Below, piece after piece: positions 58,457-64,000 of a stretch of DNA of 64,000 nt (position 1 is the stretch's first letter; each line of letters opens with the position of its first letter). The stretch lies in contig OV884013.1 of NCBI GenBank assembly GCA_930367205.1, positions 87,173,333 to 87,237,332 of the forward strand, given 5' to 3'. A program made the translations under genes and the position numbers. Below the pieces are notes generated by a model, which saw nothing but the letters and a program-made list of their open reading frames with translations, was not told the DNA's origin and searched no databases. This stretch comes from Acanthosoma haemorrhoidale. Its lineage: Eukaryota > Arthropoda > Insecta > Hemiptera > Acanthosomatidae.

Positions 58457-59344
58457 GTAAAAAATCTAATTTATTACATGCCCCTGAAACCTCCCTTTCT
58501 ATGTGTCTAGATAATTACACACCTGTCTGTATAATTATAATTTGTTGATTCGGCCACTCCTTGTGTCTCATTTTTTATGTTTTCAATTTGCATTAATACG
58601 ATCGATAAACAACAACCTTAAAAGTTAAGAGAGCCCGTTTAATTCTAAATGGAATGCTACATTGTGCCACGGCTTACACGTCTATGACTTCAACATAAAT
58701 GTAATTAATGTAAATTGAAAGTATAAATGTATAAGAAGGAAATATAAAGAAATAAATATCTTTGAAAATGCCATGGCATGATCCATCACAAGGTCACGAA
58801 ACTGTACTGTCACGACAAAACTGTAATGTTCACGATATTTACTAATCTATACTAATGAAATTATGCAGTGCAGCGAAAAGTTTAATCACAATTAAATAAA
58901 TTAATAAATTAACTTAAATTTTAAAATACTTAATAAAATAAATATTATAGAGAAATATTTAGAATATAAATGGATAAACCTTGACTGACGTAACTCTATA
59001 ATCTTATAAATGTATTAAATTATTAAAAATGTTAAAAATTAATAAATAAATCAAATTACCTTGATCTTTCAATAGGACTAAATCAAAAAGATTTTTTTTC
59101 TATAGTATAAAACGTCTAAGACCAAATAAATTTGTCATATCGACGATCAAAAATTGAAAATCACTGAATACCCCTGATTCTATATAATCAGTTTCAAAAT
59201 TTATGGATTTTATTACATCAGAAGATACAAATTTATCCAAGCAACAATCTCGATTATTATTGTTTTATAAATTTAATATTTTAATGGATAAAATTTAAAG
59301 ACTGTTTATTTTCATTTTACAAAGTATTATATATCATAAATAAA

Positions 59345-59425
59345 ATAAGTGATGGGGTGGGACTCAAACCAACCTGAAATTTTGACACTCTTTGTACGGT
59401 CTTAGTTAAACCAATTGGACCGAAA
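59345..59425 (-). repeat. tRNA-like (SINE-type) sequence
   Basis: On the minus strand GTTGG, loop TTTGAGT and CCCAC (about 59372-59356) form a T-arm with four of five pairs. Box-A-like TTGGTTTAACTAAGACC is about 30 bases upstream. The acceptor stem does not pair well. It is probably a SINE head or tRNA pseudogene. Confidence 0.45.
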
Positions 59426-60444
59426 GTGACTATGGACCTTGGTTGTTATGATATGCTATTTAAAAGATTATAAACATGAATAGCATCCGACAAATATTCA
59501 TGGAAGTAAAATGTATTTTTAATTGAAGATGCAAACTACGCGTGAGTTCTGCTGTAGATGTCACACCCGATCAACTAATAAATGTCACGGTGATGTAGAC
59601 ATCAAAAGAGCGGAAACGGCAAGATTTACCTGAGATTAATGAAAGGCAGCGGAATGGACGTGGCCAAGAGCCGTTGGCTCGGGATCTGAGGACTCCACCG
59701 GAAGTGACGAAGGAGCTGTCAGGAAGATTGCCGCTTCGTTAGATCCGCCGCCGGCAACGAAGACGGACGGCACCATGCCACGGCCCTCTTAATCCCAGGC
59801 AGGGATGGCGGCGTGATAGATGAGGCAGCGGCTTCTCTTCCGGTACTGGCTGACATATGCCACTCACGACATATGGTAAGGATCAACGTGGCAGTCGTGG
59901 TTTCTAGTGTCCAAACGACAGTTTTACTGAGCCTGGGAAATGATGATAGCGAGCATTAGATGAATCTGAGGAAATCCTCCCCCAAATACCAAAACCTAGT
60001 AATTTAGACGAAATAAGTTAACAGTTTAGGCAAGACAATTCATGATCACCAGTTTAGGAAAATTTTCTTCTGAACAAAAGGTGTACTCATAGCTCACAGA
60101 AAATAAAAAATAGTTCAAAAAGGTCCCTGAAAACGTTCAGCATCAGATCCAGCCAAAAGAGGGAAATATAATGATGATTGATACATGATTATGATTAAAA
60201 GATAACCACAATATCATTCCTAATAGTTTAGTTAATATTTTGTAGCAACGTATCGGGCTTATATCATTCCGTCTTGAGACAAAATCTCAAGTCAACATCA
60301 ACGTTGAATTTTTTTATATTTATTTTTATTAATATTTTAAATGTATGCCATTATATGGGCTAATATACTAATTTATTTTTAATAATATTTTACGCAATAT
60401 TGTGCCACTGAAGCAAATTCTTAAATAAATTAAATATTTTCTTA

Positions 60445-60456
60445 TAATATTTCCTG
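60445..60456. repeat. Target-site duplication of LINE A7, left copy
   Basis: TAATATTTCCTG, repeated perfectly at 63120-63131. Confidence 0.88.
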
Positions 60457-60539
60457 AATATGTACCACCGGAGCGAGTACTGCGTAGTTACGGGGGAAAT
60501 ATAAGTGCCTCAATAGCTCACAGGACACGAAAATCTCAC

Positions 60540-61015
60540 CGGACACTTCCGATACATATCGGACCATGATTAAATATTTAGAAGAAACTAAGGCCGACTT
60601 GCATACACATCAGCTGAAACAAGAACGATCGCTAAGAGTGATGATCAGAAACCACACCAGCTGGTGAAATTGAAGACGGACTCTCAGCACTCGGTTTCAA
60701 AGTTCGCCAAATAACTAACGTGCTCCGTGAGCATAGGCAACAAGACGAAGCAATCAAGATACCACTGCCCTTGTTCTTTGTCGATCTAGAACGAACACCA
60801 GAAGTAGAAAAAATCTACGAACTGACCCACCTGTATTACACTAGAATACAGGTTGAAAAACCGTATCCTTGACGCAACATCGTCAACTGCCATAACTGTC
60901 AGGCATATGAGCACACAAAATCGTACTGCCACCAACCTCCCAGGTGTGTAAAGTGCAGTGGGGAGCACAATAGTGAATTGTGCAAGAAGCCCCTGAAATC
61001 GGGTGCAGTATGTGG
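60540..61015 (+). pseudogene. ORF1 relic of LINE A7
   Basis: Pieces of the PRE_C2HC-like region (EETKADLHTHQLKQERSLRV, SALGFKVRQITNVLREHRQQ) and two zinc knuckles (CHNCQAYEHTKSYC, where the usual Gly before His is Glu, and CVKCSGEHNSELC) are readable with frame changes. The third knuckle and the C-terminal helix are deleted. Confidence 0.8.
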
Positions 61016-62840
61016 AAGGTAGTATCCTTGTGGGGGGAGGTGCGGGGGGCTTTAATGCAAAGCACATACACTGGGAGTCAAGATCCACGAATACACAAGG
61101 ACGTGCTTTGCTGTCTGCACTCACACGGAAACATTGCTCCACGATCTCTCCTGAAACACCCACCTATTGGCCATCAGATCCCAAACGAAATCCAGATCTC
61201 CTTGACTTCTTCTTCTACAATAGTTTAGGAGCAATAAACTATTCACTCACACAATGACCTCTCCTCCGATCATAGCCCTTTATTATTAACCATTTCCGAT
61301 GCATAGACGATGCAGTGCATTCTTTCACTACTCTGGCCCAGAGATCGGCTTGGGAGGCATCGTCCCCCACTGTCCAAAAATTCACAATCAATTCGTTTAC
61401 CTCAGCATCTCAAAGACCTAATCAATCCAAACGCATTTCCTCACTTCGCCTATGCCTCTCTCACTCCCACCAAAAGCTATTAACCCCTCTGAGGTCAAAT
61501 ACCTTACCTTACCAAAAATCCTCTGGATATGATCTCCTTACTCCTCACATTCTCAAACAAATTTCTCCTAAAGCCATATTCTTCCTAACCTACAACAATA
61601 ATTGCATTAACCGAACGACGCACTTTCCTCTCCTCTGGAAACATTCCATTATTGTCTTATTCACCAAACCCGGTAAACCACCCAATGGCGCCTCATCTTA
61701 TCGTCTAATTAGCCTACTCCCTATTCTCTCAAAAATATTTGAAAACCCCCTATTAAAACGTCTACTTCCAATTGTTGAATGCAAAAACCTTTTTCCTACA
61801 GACCAGTTTGGTTTCCGTCAACGACATTCCACTGCTCAACAAAGCCTTCGCGTTGATGATCACATTTCCTCAGCCCTTGAATCCAAACTGTATTGCACTA
61901 CTGCATTTCTGGACAGCTCAAGCTTTTGAAACGGTTTGACACACAGGTTTGCTTCACAAGCTCAAAAGATATTTACCACAGACCCTTTTCCTAATCCTAA
62001 AGTCCTACCTTTCTAATCGCTTTTTCCAAGTCCGCTATGGTTTAAAATATTCTAACTACTATCCCATAAAAACAGGAGTTCCACAGGGCAGTGCCCTGGG
62101 TCCCATCCTCTATAACCTATACACCACTGAGGTCCCCTCTACCCCCAATACCTTCTTGGCAACATTTGCAGATGACACTGCAGTCTTGTCATCCCACTCA
62201 GACCCCGATATAGCATCCCATAACCTTCAAAAACACCTTGATGAGATCGAGTATTGGTGTAACCAATGGCAGATCAAAGTTAATGAAGCAAAATGTTCCT
62301 ACATTACCTTCACCCTCTGTCGCAAGTCTTGTCCATTAGTTTATTTTTACTCCATTCCTCTCCCGGTATCCGAGACAGTACGGTACTTAGGCTTCCATCT
62401 CGACAAACGACTGACCTGGAACCCACATACGAGGTTAAAAAGACAAGAACTAAACAGACGCTTTGGACAACTGTACAGACTACTTCAAAGGATATCCCAT
62501 CTTTCAATAGAAAATAAATTACTAATCTACAAAGTTATACCTAAGCCAATCTGGACATACGAAATAGAGCTATAGGGGACAGCAAAAAAGTCGAAAATCA
62601 AGCGTATCCAGTCCTTTCAATCAAAAGTCCTGAGAACAATAGTAAATGCCCCTTATTAAGTCAGCAACAAAACCCTTCATAATGATCTTAATATACCCTA
62701 CATTCTTGAACTCATCCCTTCCAAATTCATAAAATTCCAAAGTAACCTATCCACCCTAATACCGTAGCACAGTCATTGCACTACACCACTCATCCCTATA
62801 ATCCTCCTCAGAGACTGAAACGTCAGTGGGCAGTTCAGGG
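61016..62840 (+). pseudogene. ORF2 relic (endonuclease pieces and reverse transcriptase) of LINE A7
   Basis: Endonuclease pieces FNAKHIHWESRSTNTQ (about 61055) and SDHSP (about 61275) are joined by a deletion to the linker. RT text runs with few breaks: SSYRLISLLPILSKIFENPL, DQFGFRQRHSTAQQSLRVDD, VPQGSALGPILYNLY, ATFADDTAVL (FADD at about 62167-62178), LGFHLDKRLTWNPHTR, then a stop at 62573-62575 and more of the C-terminus (RTIVNAPYY) to about 62840. Palm motifs are intact, but the protein is not. Confidence 0.88.
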
Positions 62841-63119
62841 AGTTCTGGCAATGTCCAGTTTCTCCAATCATGACCTGAGCGTATGTGGCTCTCGCGCTCT
62901 TCGTCATCCTCTACTGGCTCGTAGCCAAGACTCCGGTTCTTCTTTCGCTTGCGAGGGAGGTGACGACCATATGGATTTGGGAGGCCCCTGGGCTGTTTGT
63001 AAATATTGTATAAATGAGGGAGTGAATGATGAATTGTAAATATGGTATGAATGAGAACATTTATCTCAATTACTTATTGCCTAATAAGGCAGATTTTAAT
63101 TTTAGCACAATAATGAAGT

Positions 63120-63131
63120 TAATATTTCCTG
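63120..63131. repeat. Target-site duplication of LINE A7, right copy
   Basis: TAATATTTCCTG, a perfect copy of 60445-60456. Confidence 0.88.
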
Positions 63132-64000
63132 CCTAGGTAATTGTCATGTTAGTTAAAATTAGATTATGATATCTAGTCAATAATTCTATGGGAATAGAAT
63201 ATATCCATATAGCAGCTCTATCTTTTAAAAACCACTGTATTTTTTATATTTTAGATTATATGAACAGGTAATTATTAGTAAAACCATTAAACCACGAAAA
63301 CCATTATCGTGACTTTTCACGATTTTTTCAGTTTGTCACTTTATTATAACCAACGCCGATTGAATCTTATTAGTTGTGTTTTTTTTCAAAATCAGAAGCC
63401 CTTTTTTTCAAAAAGAAGAAGTTTTCACGAGTCAGTAGTGAACACGACGGGTACATTGCGGTTTTTGAGTTCAACCAGAAGAAATGAAATTTTACATGGA
63501 GCTCCCATTTGATCCAGGGAATAATAGGTAGAAAAATATACTCAATGAGGTATTAGATTGGATGATATGATACAATTTAGGTTATAGTTAACACCAAATG
63601 TTCGTTTCGCTTCAAAAAATAACGTAAAATTCGTTACGAAAAATCGGCTGGTGGAATGTTCACAAGCAGTCGGTTTATCTCAGGCCTCAACAACTCGAGG
63701 GCAGCTTAAAAAGTATACCTTTTCTTCCATATTACAGACGCTAATAAGAAAGTACGTATATGGATGTGCAGAGACAATATCTGTGTTAATACTTAAGTGA
63801 AGTGCTGGCGTTATAACAGCCTGTTAATGTAATACACACACCAGAAATTAAAGATAACATAACAAAATGATACGAAGTACTTTTTGCTAAGCCAAAATGA
63901 TAAAAATACAAGACAGCGAAGGGTAAATTGAGACCGCAGACCTTTAAACCGTGCAAGAGCCAATGAAGTAGAACACGATACGAAATAAGAAGAAGAAGAA
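63132..64000. other. Intergenic, nothing recognised
   Basis: AT-rich. The 67-codon frame at 63309 shows no family motif. Confidence 0.5.

Larger units (their letters stand above)
57206..60444. other. Intergenic with tRNA-like and GC-richer patches
   Basis: Patches at 57730-57960 and 59590-59900 are GC-richer without open frames. A possible exon lies at 58393-58456. The rest is AT-rich. Confidence 0.4.
60457..63119 (+). mobile_element. LINE family A copy A7, 5'-truncated, internally deleted
   Basis: 2,663 bp are bracketed by a perfect 12-bp duplication. It starts inside ORF1, has at least three internal deletions relative to A2 (ORF1/endonuclease junction near 61015, endonuclease end near 61295, linker near 61430), a full RT part and a full 3' UTR ending GCACAATAATGAAGT. 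There is no poly(A) tail. Confidence 0.92.

Noticed and set aside
61003..61257. Overlapping plus- and minus-strand frames around 60786-61257
   Set aside because: All are readings of the deleted endonuclease and ORF1 parts of LINE A7.

Overview
This window is AT-rich nuclear DNA from an arthropod, most likely an insect. The grounds are spliced genes with short introns, insect-type TATA promoters and AATAAA signals, Jockey-type LINEs, IS630/Tc1/mariner elements, a Ty3/gypsy element, and a secreted protein family resembling arthropod Group 7 allergens. The species cannot be fixed from the sequence; Hemiptera is a guess. No bacterial operon, rRNA gene, intact tRNA gene or CRISPR array was seen.

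Only one gene locus looks alive: two tandem, nearly identical two-exon genes at 32918-33702 and 36212-36996. Each encodes a 216-residue secreted protein with a signal peptide, its own TATA box and a poly(A) signal. Almost everything else recognisable is decayed mobile DNA. LINE family A (Jockey superfamily, gag-like ORF1 plus EN-RT ORF2) is present in at least eight pieces: 1-2185, 10756-15292 (full length, 12-bp target duplication), 19147-20390, 21808-22397 with 25146-26440, 31275-32373, 47998-48333, 50335-50770 and 60457-63119. Related LINE families B (4740-6890, 8495-9053), C (9054-10014, 42478-43129) and D (21161-21650, 28640-29095) are mostly 3' ends. An RNase H-bearing LINE lies at 54465-55092.

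Layout: 1-10 kb holds LINE A1, a pogo/Tigger-like transposase relic and inverted B copies. 10.4-16 kb is a minus-strand gypsy-like gag/leader split by full-length A2. 18-20.6 kb has an LTR-like block, short CAATTG palindromes and a 587-bp chimeric tandem repeat. 21-26.4 kb is an A copy split by a truncated gypsy element. 31-37 kb is the duplicated secreted-protein locus, with an A insertion in one flank only. 39.6-45.5 kb has a Tc1-like relic, a C copy with target duplication and an internally deleted DD41D-type mariner. 45.5-60 kb is mostly non-coding, with GC-richer islands that could be conserved regulatory DNA. 60.4-63.1 kb is another A copy with a 12-bp target duplication.

I found no convincing new biological system. 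The most informative material is the dated history: a gene duplication with a probable gene-conversion gradient and an empty/filled LINE site, nested insertions with exact target duplications, and LINE chimeras that look like template jumps. All identities are from reading the sequence by eye; no search was run.
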